Source: Utricularia gibba | Taxonomy: Eukaryota; Streptophyta; Magnoliopsida; Lamiales; Lentibulariaceae | DNA: 64,000 nucleotides | Direction: 5' to 3' | Assembly (NCBI GenBank): GCA_002189035.1 | Contig: NEEC01000004.1 | Coordinates: 5,518,001 to 5,582,000, forward strand | Shown here: piece after piece, positions 34,270 to 46,499 of the stretch | Layout: each line of letters starts with the position of its first letter | How positions within the stretch are numbered: position 1 is the stretch's first letter | The notes under the pieces: model-generated | Told to the model about the DNA's origin: nothing | Seen by the model: the letters and a program-made list of their open reading frames with translations, nothing else | The model's database searches: none | Position numbers and translations under genes: made by a program

Positions 34270-37200
34270 TCAGATGAGCTGCACCACCGCAGCAACTCTA
34301 AGGGCCCCATTCTGGAGACGATCCCCGAACTCGTTGAACAGCAACGCCGTTCGCCAGCCCCATCCCTTTGGGGCTTTGGGGAGGAGTGTCCCTGTTTGTT
34401 TATAGCTCCCGAAAACCATCACTTCTCTCTTGGACGGGCATATCAGCTGCATGTTCACTCATAGTTCATGATACTGCATACCCCATAAAAGTAACTCCTG
34501 GCAGGGGGAGAGGCGAACCTGATATCTGGCGGTAACCTTTTCTCTTGCATCAGTGTACGCGGGAACCTGGGGTACAAGGGAAACAACCAATAGTAGCAAT
34601 ACAACAAGGCAGCAGTTCAGTGTAAAGTAGCTGTGCAAGTTGAATTTAAATTCTATATTTTCCAATTACAACCATTTCTGTGCAACAGAATCAGAAAACT
34701 CCGCAACTTACCTGTCCATGCTGATCACTAATATCTGCCTTCCGCCGGTGAAGAAACACCCCTTAGTCATGAAATGATGCTATTAATAACACATGACACT
34801 TCGAAATGGTCATTTAATCTATGAAAAAAAACAGAGGAAGAATACCAAGCGTACGTCGTCCTTGAGGATCTTCATCACTAAATGCCTGAACGCTAATCTA
34901 CAAGATCATGTAATACAAGTGACCATATTTAAGTTGGTCTGATCAAACAATGAAAAGGTGAACAATCAGCAAATTTTGTTAAATTAATAAATATATTTTC
35001 TGCGAACCTTCCACAGGGAGCCACCATAAAAGAATTCAGGGAATGCTTAACTACACCATCAGTAAGTCTGTCCACATCCGGAAATTCAGCTCTGAAAAAC
35101 ACGGTGGAAACATATTCATGCAACTACTACAATGAAAAGTGCATTATTAGACGTTCTTTTCCATAATAAAGCTGAAGAAGAGAAGCTATGGTGATTCTTT
35201 CGGTTGAAGGGGGCATGGTTTTCAGGTTTCACGCATGTTAAAGCAAGGGAAATATGTAACAAATCAGAGCAAACTCCACGGTGGAATTGGCATCAATTCA
35301 TTTTCTTTGTATGCTTCCTATTTTTCTTTGTTTACTTCAACGTGACCTTCATATTTCATAAAGCAGATGATACTTACCCAAAACGGAAAGGTGGGAAGTG
35401 ATTCAAAGGAGTCTTCAAATCCAGCGATATGGAACTACCCATATTCTCCCACTCCGTTCCTGCAATCTTCTCATTTGAATCAACGACTTCATCAGGAATG
35501 CCACTATTCATAGGCCCATGCCTGAGAGATGCTGCAACTGTGCTCGGTGAAGTTGTGTCAAATGACTGTCCTGTATGCACATTAATGAAACCAGAGAATC
35601 CCTGATTCAGCCCAACCAAAGCTGTCAGCCCGCCCTCACCAAGGCCACCCTGGTTTTCAGCTCTATTCTCTGGGTTATCATTGGCCAGATGTTGCTGATT
35701 ATTTCGGTTTCCAATACCAAATGGCACACGAGAAAACACATAGCGAGTTGGAGGCCATGTAGCGGTAGGAACATATGTTGCACCGCGTCCAATTCCAGCC
35801 AATCCATCAGCAGAACCCCTTGGATGTACTCGTGCTGGCCTAAACAGACCATTTCTCTCCCTTTGAGCAGGATTAGTGATATACACGTTTGCTATATCGT
35901 TGGACAAATTAATCAAATCATGATCTTGTACATAGGAGCTATTGAGTGCAGTAACCCCACGGGAGTACCCAAATGGTTGCCTACATGTACACGCTGTACT
36001 AACAAGACAGCAATTCTTGCATGTAAGCTCACCGATATCTTGCACCCGCTGGCTCAAGAGCATCTATGAAATGCAAAAAAAGGTGAAACTTACCACTTGG
36101 AAGACCCAACTGATGCAAACTAATATAAATTTGGCAAGGATTGAAAAAACTCATCAATGAGCTATAGATGACTTGCTAGCATTTCCCAATCACTCAGGCT
36201 TGTGAGATTTCAGATCATGAGAGGATTCAGACGTCACAGACCTTGAAAAAAAAAGTGATTAGGGTGCTCAGTAATATTTATTACCTTCAACCACAATCCA
36301 GCATCCACTGCTTTGCCTGGAAAGCCCAATTCCTCAAGACGCCTTTTTATATTCAAGAGTGCCTCAAAAGACATGTTGCAGTATAACAGTGACCCCCTTC
36401 AAAAATATTAACAAAAGCATCATAATATTCTGTACTCATGTCACACTGCCTGTTCAGGCTGGGTTTCGGCTCTCTTTTACTGACTGTCCTGCCGCCCCAT
36501 ATAGGAGTTGGCATGTTGGATCTCTCCCATACACAAGGCATAACAAGATTAGGGTTGGGGTAGGGGAGCTGGAATGCAATTGATCTCCTGGAGACAAAGT
36601 ATTCTTTGAATGGTTGCGTGGGTCATCAGCTGAGGGTCCTTCAGATAATAAAGCACTGCCAGATGATCTAATTATCTGATGGACAATCTGAGCATTTGAA
36701 TGAGAATTTGAAGTGAATTTATTTCCAAAACAAGTGGTATCTGCAGAAGCTTGATCAATGTTGGAAATATATCCAGAATCCAAACTTGATTCACAGTATG
36801 AGACTTGAACATCTTCAGCTACACCAGAATAATCTGGAATGGTATTTCCATCCTTGATGACAACATTGTTGGTGGTCAAACCTTCAGCCTCCTCTGTTGC
36901 CTTAGGATGCCCTTGTTTAGTTTCAAGCATGCTGTTCGTACTTCCCTTAGCCAAATATTGGATCTCTACTTCCATGGATTCCGAATGACCACCAGCTACA
37001 TCATTAGCGATTGATCTACCTTGCTCACTATGGTCTGCCACCGAATACACACCTTTTGCAAGAAGTGTGTACAATGCTAGCTCAAACCTTCATATTTCCA
37101 AAAGTACACAAGAACTTGGCACAAGTATACTCTCTAACTCAATCTTATCTGATCCAAAAAGAGAAATTAAATAAAAGAAGAGTTCACTTACCGCTGCTCC

Positions 37201-38369
37201 TCACAGGGCACCCACAATTCGTCTGAAGTGAGTAACGCAAGTAATGTTTGAGGAGAAAGTTTAGGGAGAACCTAGTAAACGCACAAATCACAAAAACAAC
37301 ATTTAAATACAATTGGTTCTTGCTGTTGGAAATCAGAATATACGAGAGGAGAATGATAACAACATACAGCTAGAAGATGAGAAAACTCACCTCCTTCAAT
37401 TCCTGAAATCCACTCTGACACAGATAAGCCCAACAAGCATTTCTCACACGCTCCCCATGTACACCATAATCTTGGCTTTCAGCAAACACCTAGAGTGATA
37501 TACGAAGCCTTACACATCATGTACCTGTGATAGCTAATATGAATGCTGGAAAAATATTCAACCTGATAAGTTATGAAATTAGAAGGACACAGCTTGCTTG
37601 TGATGAAGTCAGTGCAAATTGCGCACAAGTCCTGAATGTAGAATCAAAAAATAACGAGAGATGTATCTTTAACCAATAATGAGAAATAGGGTTCGCCTGA
37701 CTTTTGTCGTTCTTGCTACTTACCTGTAAGTCAAGAAATGATGCAGCAGCTAATACACGAAAGGCATTATCGTTATTAAGCTTAGGATAGTTCCCGTAGA
37801 GATAAGCCAAAGCTATTTCTATTGCTTCACCATCAACATTTTTGTCATCTACATGCAAAGTCAAGACTGGAGAATTGGCCTCCCTCCATGGCCCGACAAG
37901 CATGTTCCTGAAGGCGGAGCAAAGTCATACGTGATTATGTGCTAGATTAAACAAGCTTTCCAGAGGAAAATCAGCCGTTACGGATTGAAACAACTCTTCT
38001 ATCCTATTCAGTAAGATCACATTGAGAAATTTTGAACTTCATACCCGCAATCCACAGCATATAGTTCCCAAACAATATGGACAAAATTCGAAAAAAAAAA
38101 AACACGGGGAGTGGGGTGGTAGTTTTCGGTATCTCATTCGACATCTAAACAAAAATGAACAAGCTTGAATAATCCAATCGGAAAAAAAAAAAACTGATGA
38201 ACATCACACACCTGAAATAAGAACTACGGGATATTATGAGCCGATGGAGGCGATAAGTGGAATCCTTGGCGTTCAAGATGACGTCTGAGAACACGCCGTT
38301 ATTAAACCCTTCCATGTGAATGTGATCGCACATTGACGCAAGGTTAGAATCCAGAGTAACGCATCGCAT
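34270..38369 (-). CDS. Large BTB/POZ-domain protein, three one-base frame breaks
   Basis: Twelve exons: 38212-38369, 37724-37907, 37563-37631, 37391-37489, 37192-37271, 36285-37087, 35378-36063, 35008-35091, 34846-34897, 34712-34761, 34519-34566, 34270-34446. BTB fold: FNNGVFSDVILNAKDSTYRL, LHRLIISRSSYF, then ALAYLYGNYP. A BACK-like segment follows, then a long linker and a conserved C-terminal domain ending TALLFNEFGDRLQNGALR. Probably a CUL3 adaptor resembling plant germ-cell-less-like BTB proteins. Frame breaks lie near 36580, at a five-C run (36393-36397) and at ggg (35039-35041). Restoring one base at each yields exactly 831 codons. The first ATG (38369) begins just before the BTB domain; a 5' extension is possible. 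Confidence 0.82.
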
Positions 38370-39090
38370 CTCGCCTTCACCACGAGGTTCACCAGTGGAA
38401 CCACTTACACAGCTTTCCGCGTGCGACGGTTCTTTGGATATCTCCCCCGGATCGCCCTCGCCGTGGTGGCTGCGGTGAACATATCCAAGAGTAGAAAATC
38501 GAGGCAGCGACGGGGGAGCTGTGGTTCCATGGCAGGCAAATTCTGCACATACATTTAGAATCAAACCGAACCGAAGGCGCTGAAAATTGGAGTTGGATGT
38601 CGAGCGATGCGAGAGAGTAGGAACTCTCAACAGTTACAGAAGAGCGATAGAAGTCAAAGTTTCAATAATTGTAAATAAGAACCGTATTCTTGCAGCTTAT
38701 ACATTTCTGGCCCCTGCAAATTCTGGTTATTGCAAACGCTTCCGTCCGTCTACCGGATCCGGGCGCTGGTTCGAAGTGGTGGTCGCCGCCGGGAAGCCGT
38801 TGTGAAAGATTTTTATAGCTACAAAAATGGTTAAACTCGCTGTTTCAGCAGGCAGTGATTCAACAGTCGTCCTACATCCGTTTATGATAATCAGCAGTTC
38901 GCATTTGTTCCTGATGGCGTGTATGTGCGAACGCCATAACTTGCGTGCTTCAAACACCTTTTATCGGCGGCTTACACAACAAACGAATATGGCAGAAACT
39001 CTGATTGGCAAAACACGCGTCGGAGAAACTTTGAATCACAAGGGAAACGTTAAACAGAGAAGAGCTTCGGAAACCTGTTCCACTACTAAA
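38370..39090. other. BTB promoter and PRMT4 3' region
   Basis: No conserved frame. An open frame continues upstream of the BTB start without an ATG, so a 5' coding extension with a non-recognised exon cannot be excluded. Confidence 0.4.
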
Positions 39091-42000
39091 TCACATTACG
39101 TGTTGCAGCAAATCGGAGCCTTCTTCGTCTTGGCTTTGTATCTGTATGTCCTGCAGGTCCAAAAGAAGAGACATTGACCATGGTTACTGTAGGGGAAGGC
39201 ATGCATCCATGCATTTGAAAAGAATAGAATGGCACCTGAGTCTGCAGTAGTTGACTAGGTTGTTGTTCTTGCGCCACTGGATATGCCTGAGGCTGAGACA
39301 TTCTGTAGTAAGGCTCTTTGAGATCAAGCTTGCCAGAAGAAGTCTGGAGTATCGCTCCTTCGTCAGCACCAGGCCCCCACGCTTTAGCTGCAAACCAGAA
39401 GAAGTCAGGCCAGTTTCAGAAGAAGAGTCACTGCAGTAAAGAAGAAAGCATTTCATCGATGAATGAACCTGATAATGTGAGGTACAAGGTATAACTCTGA
39501 GACTTATGGGCCACCATATGAAGTCGCCCAGTTATCTCTTGACCAGGCATCACGTAGATTGGTTGTTCAAGGACACACCGCAGTTGGTACCAGTGTGTTG
39601 TTGGGGCGCCAGGAGACGTGGTAAGGTACCTTTGCACATTGCTATCCGCCACAAAATAATACGACATGTTTAGAAACAATTATCATGAAAAAGAAACTTG
39701 ATAATCTCAAGCAAAACGTCAGCATTACCTCCCATTGAACAAAACATCAAACCAACAGGCTAGTCCATGAACCCTGGCACCAACCGAAGATATGTACCTC
39801 AATGGAATGTCAATCTCATACAGATCTTCCTCCTGTGAGGAAAACGATTTACACAACTACCACTACCGTTTAAGAAGAAAACACAAGAACCATGTTATAG
39901 CACCTAGCACCCTCTACGAAATAATGGAATACTAGAAGCCAAAATGAACACTGACGTACACAGAGAATCCCACAGCAAAGTCGCCTTTTACCTGAGTAGA
40001 AGTGAAGTCTATGATGTGGGAGATTGCTGGAGCCACCAATAATCGTGGGTCAAAAGCATCTACGACTGGCTGGAACATCAAGATAAAACACAAAAGATCA
40101 AGATCCATTTGTAAGAAGACCCTCAACTAATGATCAACATGAACTCTGATTTTCATACAAACACTATTCACAAACATACTGATGATCAGAGAAAGGCATC
40201 TTGGAAGGGAAATGAAATATGCGCAGGGAAACAAAAACTCCACTGCTCCATACTTATGAGACAAGAAAACAGATTAACACGGCTAAACATCCAACCTGTG
40301 AGAAGTACCCTTGAAAGGCAGTGCTATGGAGGGTAGTCAGGTTCACACCATAATAATTCTGTTGCTGCCAAAATAAAGCCTGAACCAAACGAAGAGACAA
40401 GGTTGCATCAGGTTCCACATAAGAGGTGGGGCAGCGAAGAAATTCAGGAATGTTTCATATGCCATGTAAAATACAAATTGCAGCAAAAACAATGATTTTC
40501 AGGATCACGGGTCATGCAGAAATCAAGAGCCAACACATGATATGTATCACGTGGTCACCTTATTTGCAATCTCAATATATAAATATTCATCGCTGAATGG
40601 TGCCATGTGTATTCTGCAACAAGGGAGCTCAATTTAAGAATCGAACTTAAATACAGATCCTCATGATAATTTTCAGTCAATGCAGAAGGATTTAGCATAT
40701 TCAGAAAGAGCTGCTGAGCAGCATTCACCTTCCTATAGCAGGGAACATTTTTCCACTTGGAACAAGAAATCTATCTCTGGCAATTAGATATGACTCAAGC
40801 ATCCTCTCATTGACCAGCAGAGTACCTGCACGACCAAAAAAATCACTAAGATTAACCAACGGAAGTATTCCATCCTGATCAAAAACTCATTGATGATATC
40901 CTAAATAACCCACTTCCATCAAACAGAAGGACGAACAAGTCATACCCATTGGTTCAGATATCAATATATCTGCCTTTTCGGGCAATTCAACCTCCTCTAC
41001 TTTGCCTTTGATTACCTGACAACAAAAAAGAATGATGATGATGAAAGCGGTAATCACAATGGAAAAAGTTTAAGGAAGGAAACGAACTGTTATCCGCTGG
41101 CTAAGTGATGGATTTCCAGCAATAAGCTTACGAGCATACTCTGCCATTTCAGATGCTTCAACTGCATAAATATGTTTTGCACCAGCCTGAAACGCACATT
41201 GTTTGAATTAAAAGAAGCAAGTAGAGGGTACTAAAGCATCAGTTTATTCCATTGAATGTGCTAAGCATTTGAAGCTCTCAACCTGAGCAGCAAACAGCGA
41301 CAATATTCCGCTACCAGCACCGACATCAACAACTATACGATCGATAAAATCAACACGGTTCTCCATAATGGCAGCATAATAAGTTCCTGAATTACAAAAT
41401 CCTAGCGATGTCAACACTTCGCATAAAAACTTACATTAGCATGACCATACTACTTCATGGGAACCAAAGGCCCAATAAGTCTTCAATGCACTGGCAATAA
41501 GAGAACTAAAAAATCATGGATAAAAAAAAATAACAGATGTAATATTCTGCGTAGAGATGTAAACCTGTCCGCACATAGTCCTGCAGCATATTCTGCTGGT
41601 GCAAAAGCTGTCCATAGTAATGAAAGTACATTTTAGAAGATGATGGCTCTGTTTTTTCATCAAACTTGTTCTTAGTCGATGAAGGGTATCCATTAGGCAA
41701 AGATGATCCTGGAGAAGGCACAACCTACAAGGTAAGGACCCTTACCAGAGGAATTGATAACAGTGAAAAGGCACTTGATAAGATTAGCAACGACATGCAA
41801 AAGGCTTCATCTAAAAGAACAACCTTGATTAGTGATTTCCGTCTTAAATTTCTCAAATGCGCTGTGAAAGGCATTGCTTTCCTCGTCATTCCTGAACTGT
41901 ATAGTGAGCCCCTTGGAAAAAGATTTCTGATTCAGGAAGAATTGTTATTTGTATAATATAAATAATAGCATTAAGTTGAAGAAGGTCATCATATTCATGA

Positions 42001-42551
42001 GTGTCGCTTCAACTGTGTCAAGCTAAAATACTTAATCTTGGACCCGATGTTATTTAGGTTGGAGACATCATGATTCACGGGTATAAATGACCCACTAGGA
42101 AGGAAAGGCAAGAAAGACAATATGAAAGAAACCAGGAACTAGGTAAACTCACATCACATGCGTCATCAGCGGATTCAGAGACGAAAAGAGACTGTGAGGG
42201 TCCTAGTTTGAAAAGCTGAAATCCAAAATCAAAGAGAGAAGATGAACCAACAAGGTACATATAAAGGTCGAATGCACAAGAAATCGAAAATCTTGTGACT
42301 TCGTGGCGTGTTTACCATAGTAAACCAAAAAAAGAAACACCGTCTAAAGACAACCGTGATGACATTTGGAAACAAACCTGGCCGTCTCGGAGATCGAACT
42401 GAAACGCATCTTTGGAACCGGACTCAAGCCCAAAGCGAAGTGACTCAGGACTCAACCGCGCCACCATCGGCGGGGAAGAACCGTCGGAAATCGAAAGCTG
42501 CGATATTGACGCAACCAAAAAATCTTGCTGTTTCACATTATTATTCTCCAT
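39091..42551 (-). CDS. PRMT4: Type I protein arginine methyltransferase 4 / CARM1 homologue
   Basis: Asymmetrically dimethylates arginines of histone H3 (R2, R17, R26) and other nuclear proteins; in Arabidopsis this branch controls flowering time. Fifteen exons: 42378-42551, 42153-42215, 41824-41926, 41565-41708, 41283-41386, 41088-41186, 40946-41015, 40729-40825, 40559-40613, 40296-40379, 39992-40069, 39729-39832, 39469-39641, 39236-39387, 39091-39150. They give 519 residues with no frame break. A CARM1-type PH-like N-terminus (LFKLGPSQSLFVS) precedes SAM motif I VDVGAGSGILSLF, post-I VEAS, the double-E loop SEPMGTLLVNERMLESY and the THW loop. All introns are GT-AG; the acceptor of exon 4 (ctccag, before 41708) is the one that keeps phase. 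Confidence 0.96.
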
Positions 42552-43114
42552 CGTATAGATTCCTCCCGGTTTGCAAGAACCCAGTATACAAAGAAATGCA
42601 GGAAAAAAGGACCCTTAGAAAAAGCTAGGGTTTGAGTAAAGAAAGCTCGGGCTCGGCGCAGCAGACGGCATTGCTGGATTCCGGAGGCGTGGGCAATGAC
42701 AGATTATGCTTCCGAGTGGAGCAGAGAATGACGTGTCAGCTTCTGATTGGGATGGATGCACCTCCGTTGGTCGGACCGTGGAGGGGGTGATGCAGATGTG
42801 AAGAAGCGAGGCGTCAAAATTTCTCCTTTCCCCTACTAAATATATAGCCTCCAACAGTAAGCTTCCTTGAGTGTTACAGTCACCATCAGCCCCCCCCCAC
42901 TCCCGTTTCCTCTTTTTTATCTAAATATTTTCTTTATATATATTGGGAAACTAAAACGTAAATGAATCCATTTGGGCCATAACGGACTGGGCCACGGACA
43001 CGAGCTGCCCAGCCCATTCCCGAAGAGCTTTCTTCCACAAGCTTCAAAATTCAAACTGCACGCCACAAATCACACTCACTGAATTACCTGCAATCTCCAT
43101 TTCACTCTGCCAAG
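42552..43114. other. Divergent promoter region (PRMT4 / HSBP)
   Basis: About 560 bp between divergent start codons. Several gggcca/gcccag (site II-like) motifs cluster at 42973-43020, as expected for a housekeeping promoter. A C run lies near 42891. Confidence 0.55.
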
Positions 43115-44291
43115 ATGGTAAGTTTGCGGGGTGTGTATGCTAATGTGGTAATCTTGTTCCTGAGTTTGCTGATTGATTCTCATGCTATTTCCCCTGTTAA
43201 TTTTTCCGAAGACGCTCGACTTTGTACTCGTTGTTGTATTTGCTCTTTGCCCATGTGCGCGACGATTGGATCTTCCGTTTGTTAATTGATTCCAGCGGAA
43301 AGAATGTATGACAGAAGCCTGTTTACTTCATGTGATGATTAATTCATACCGTTGTCTATTCTGTAGATCTGGGGTTGCATAACGGAAAATTCTTCTTTTT
43401 TTTTTTCTCTTAACTACTGTGCTTTCGCTTGTTGCTTTGGCTTCTACGTATTGTGAGAGATGGGTGCTTCGATTCAATTTCCCCTTACCGTTTCATTGGA
43501 TTTTTACCCATCCCACGTTCATTCATGGCTTTGTATGCAGGATGGGAATGACACAGATGCTGCAAAGCAAAGTACTGCTGATATGACTGCCTTTGTATGT
43601 TAACCTTTCATAGCTTCTTTCCTCACCACCTTCACCTACTTAATTCGCGTGATTATTCTTGTCCTGATGGATCCTAATTTCCTCTTTTGAGTCTCTTCTG
43701 CTTCATTGATCGGTTTCTGTTTCCATGTTAATGGATTGTGTGCCTAAGTTTAGACTATAAGAAGTTAATTAAATCCCATGATAAGTCATCTAACTTGTCC
43801 CTTTTTGCACGTTTTAGGTGCAAAGCCTTCTTCAGCAGATGGTGAGTCAGTCTCTCCTCTTTCTTTGTTTAGATAATTTTCCAGCATTGCTGCTAATGCT
43901 TTTCCCCTGTCTTTGCAGCAAAACAGGTTTCAAACCATGTCAGAATCTATAATTTCGAAAAATATCCTTTTCAGACGGTACAAACAATATTGCTACTCAT
44001 TAGATCATATCTTTCTTTGGGGGCGTTTTCCTTGAATCTTTTGAATGTCCTTACTTTTTCAGTCTGTTGTTCCCCTGGCCTGTTTCTTTTTCAAAGCCTG
44101 GTTGTTCGTAATTGGCCATCACCCTCATTGTTTGAATTCCTTGACACTTGACTGCACTTGATGAGATGGGCAACCGTATCGATGAGCTGGAGCAAAGCAT
44201 CAATGATCTCAGAGCTGATATGGGGCAAGAAGGCACTCCATCTCCTTCAGCTGCATTGAAGGCCCAAGATGAGCCTAAAGCCAGCCAGTGA
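43115..44291 (+). CDS. HSBP: Heat shock factor binding protein, with a U12-type AT-AC intron
   Basis: Small coiled-coil protein of 85 residues that binds trimeric heat-shock factors and damps the heat response. Five exons: 43115-43117 (the ATG only), 43541-43594, 43818-43841, 43919-43961, 44158-44291. Signatures: KQSTADMTAFVQSLLQQMQ, then RFQTMSESIISK and IDEMGNRIDELEQSINDLRA, a heptad-repeat coiled coil with hydrophobic a/d positions. Introns 1-3 are GT-AG. Intron 4 starts atatcctttt and ends AC, with ttccttgac 13 nt before the end; only this junction restores SKIDEMGNR in phase. Confidence 0.96.
43962..44157 (+). other. U12-type AT-AC intron of HSBP
   Basis: 196-nt minor-spliceosome intron. 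The 5' splice site atatcctttt (43962-43971) equals the U12 AT-AC consensus. The branch site ttccttgac (44137-44145) matches the TTCCTTRAC consensus. The terminal AC is at 44156-44157, 13 nt after the branch adenosine, in the 10-20 nt window that U12 introns need. Confidence 0.93.
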
Positions 44292-44803
44292 TACGTGATG
44301 AAGTTAGCTCATTTCTGGGGTTCGCTTGCTTGTTCGTACGTTTTCATCCCCCTTAGATGCTACTGAAACCGAGTATCTGGGGACATTTTGTGCGTTTGTT
44401 CTTCTAAAATTGGGTGGAATTCAATGCTACAGTGTGTGTACCTTAATGCGCGAACAGCTTTGCAGCGTCAAGGATTTCTTAGGCCTACTTGGCAAAATAT
44501 TTCTATAAATGACTTGCTGAAAAATAGACGAAGCGATCATCACATGGATTTCCCTCAAGTTTTTTTTCTCTTTTCTTTCTTATTTTTCCTTCTTCTGCAA
44601 TTACTCCGGTAAAGCGTAAATTACTCCTCCATATAGATTTTGAAACAAACTCCCTGAACTGTAAGTTTGACAACAATGCAATAGAGTAACCACAATCTGA
44701 GGAAAGGAAAGGAGAAAAAAAATGAAACGGGTGGGTGGAGGCACTGGAAACCTGTGAATGCTGGAGGCGAGATCTGCGTCCAAGAGAAGCAGCACGTTTC
44801 AAC
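44292..44803. other. Intergenic between HSBP and U2 snRNA
   Basis: HSBP 3' UTR; no gene recognised. Confidence 0.5.
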
Positions 44804-44854
44804 ATCCCACATCGACAAGTGACACACTATGGGTGGATTCATTCAGTATATATT
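44804..44854 (+). promoter_or_regulatory. Plant snRNA promoter: USE and TATA box
   Basis: Upstream sequence element atcccacatcg (44804-44814) fits the plant consensus RTCCCACATCG. A TATA box tatatatt lies at 44847-44854, about 32 bp further, and about 27 bp before the U2 5' end. Four helical turns between USE and TATA is the spacing that specifies RNA polymerase II in plant snRNA genes; pol III genes have about one turn less. Confidence 0.88.
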
Positions 44855-44880
44855 GAGCCGAATTTTGAACCTAAAAGCTC

Positions 44881-45076
44881 ATACCTTTCTCGCCTTTTGG
44901 CTAAGATCAAGTGTAGTATCTGTTCTTATCAGTTTAATATCTGATACGTGGGCCAATGGCTCACACGATATTAAATTAATTTTTATTGGGGGAGCATCCA
45001 ATGGATTAGCTTGCTGATCCGGATCCTCGAGCGTCGCCCTGGCGTTGCACTACTGCTCGGGCCCGGCGCGCCTCAT
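44881..45076 (+). ncRNA. U2: U2 spliceosomal snRNA
   Basis: Base-pairs with the intron branch site in the major spliceosome. The 5' end atacctttctcg and the branch-site recognition element gtagta (44913-44918) are as in plant U2, followed by the stem-IIa/b region atcagtttaatatctgata. The Sm site aatttttatt lies at about 44978-44987, and the 3' stem-loops III/IV (GC-rich, ending near 45076) follow. The 3' end is set by the typical length of about 196 nt. The stem I region reads ctcgcctttt where U2 normally has ctcggcctttt, one G short, which would unpair stem I. Confidence 0.92.
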
Positions 45077-45205
45077 CAACTCCAGTCGTAATTTTATTTT
45101 CTGCACATGCGAGGGCTAAATTTAAATTCATTCCACGGGTATATTTGAAATACAACCATACAACAAGCTATGCGCCTGGTTCCTGTTACACTGAAACGTC
45201 TCGGG

Positions 45206-45589
45206 CTACTGTGGATAGAGTAACAACGTTTTCTGCTGTCGTGGGTTGGCATTGGTGTTCGGAACCCGCGCGTCTCTAACTTGGAACTCGTTTCTGGTTT
45301 TGACCACGATGTCGTACATGTGAACTGATCTGAACCTGGAAAAGTCTCTGGGGAGGGAAATGAGATCTGCGGTACAGCTCTTGTGGTATTGAAGCAGCTG
45401 AGGATCTCCATTGCGATACCTCTCCCACCCTAGACACGCCAGCTTGCTCTCCAAAACCGCGTAGGATGTGATCACCTCGCCAGAAGCCAAGTGCACAAGA
45501 TGCTTTCGGGTCGCGTCGCTGCCCGGATTCTCGACCAGGCGCATGACCCCGTCATCTTGGAACACCCAAACGCCAGCCATAGATGACAA
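45206..45589 (-). CDS. FLOWERING PROMOTING FACTOR 1-like protein
   Basis: Small intronless protein of 127 residues from the first Met ([10 protein letters not shown]); homologues start at MAGVWVF, three residues later. Family signatures: [53 protein letters not shown] and [20 protein letters not shown]. In Arabidopsis and other plants FPF1 members promote flowering and elongation through gibberellin pathways. Frame intact. It is convergent with the U2 snRNA gene, whose 3' end is about 130 bp from this stop. Confidence 0.92.
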   Translation of the reverse strand: MSSMAGVWVFQDDGVMRLVENPGSDATRKHLVHLASGEVITSYAVLESKLACLGWERYRNGDPQLLQYHKSCTADLISLPRDFSRFRSVHMYDIVVKTRNEFQVRDARVPNTNANPRQQKTLLLYPQ

Positions 45590-46099
45590 CTCACAGAAGC
45601 AGGTGAGATGGTGAGAGCGGGAAGCAATCCATGGGTTTGTTATATACTGTGAAGGAAGGAGGACCTGCGCTAAGAAGCCGCCCTACTTTACAAAAAAAGA
45701 TGGTTGTCATGAGGAATGTTCATACCTCGGAAGGTCAACATAAATGTGTGCGTTTGCTGGATCCTGTTTTCTGCTCTCCTCCCTTTCTTTACTTCTCCAG
45801 ATGTGTACGCGTGTTTAAATGTGTGGAGGTGTACGTTTCTGTTGAAATTCCCGACCTACTTTTTAAAAGAAAAATTCCAACGCGCAGCTCGAAAATCCCT
45901 CGGCTGATGGATTCAAGTCTCGACAGAAGTTTCGAGAGAGCAACTCCGCCTATTTCCAGTAGCACAGTGGACGGAAGAGCACAACACATTCAAGCTAATT
46001 GTTTGGGGCGGGGACACGTGAAAGTCGCGTCGCATTCCCGGTGTCCGCGCTCCCAGAGCTCGAAAGGAAGAACCGCTTTGCCTTTTTCATATTCCCATT
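45590..46099. other. FPF1-like promoter
   Basis: Upstream region of the FPF1-like gene up to the left edge of the segmental duplication. No other gene is seen. Confidence 0.45.
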
Positions 46100-46499
46100 G
46101 TCCGTGGCTCCTCGAGTGATGATGTGTCCCTTCCTGCGTTCAGATTCGCGGAGGAGGATCTGGTCGGAAGGCTGTCGGCTTCTCCATCAACGCATCGCAT
46201 GCACATGATCACACTTTGTTCATTAATACACAAAAGAAAATTCTTCGAAACATGTCCATAGAAGAAGGTATCTCCGGGCTGATCCCTTTCGAGACCGAGT
46301 GAAGGTGGAATTTGAGACCTGGAAGCAAGAATCTATTCCGCAGACTGGGGCGCCAGCTCATGGAGCACATGTTGAAATTTGGAGCAGCAACAGCTGCAGC
46401 GTCTGAAAAAATGTACACGAATATTTCTTTCTAAAAGAAGGTACAAGAACGGGCTACCTGCCGAGTGCGGAGGGGAAACTGGGCTCATGCCTCAGTCCC

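Noticed and set aside
41709-41724. Alternative acceptor for PRMT4 exon 4 (ttgtag, before 41724)
   Set aside because: Gives the wrong phase with exon 3; the ctccag acceptor 16 bp further in gives NQGSSLPNG, in phase and like homologues.
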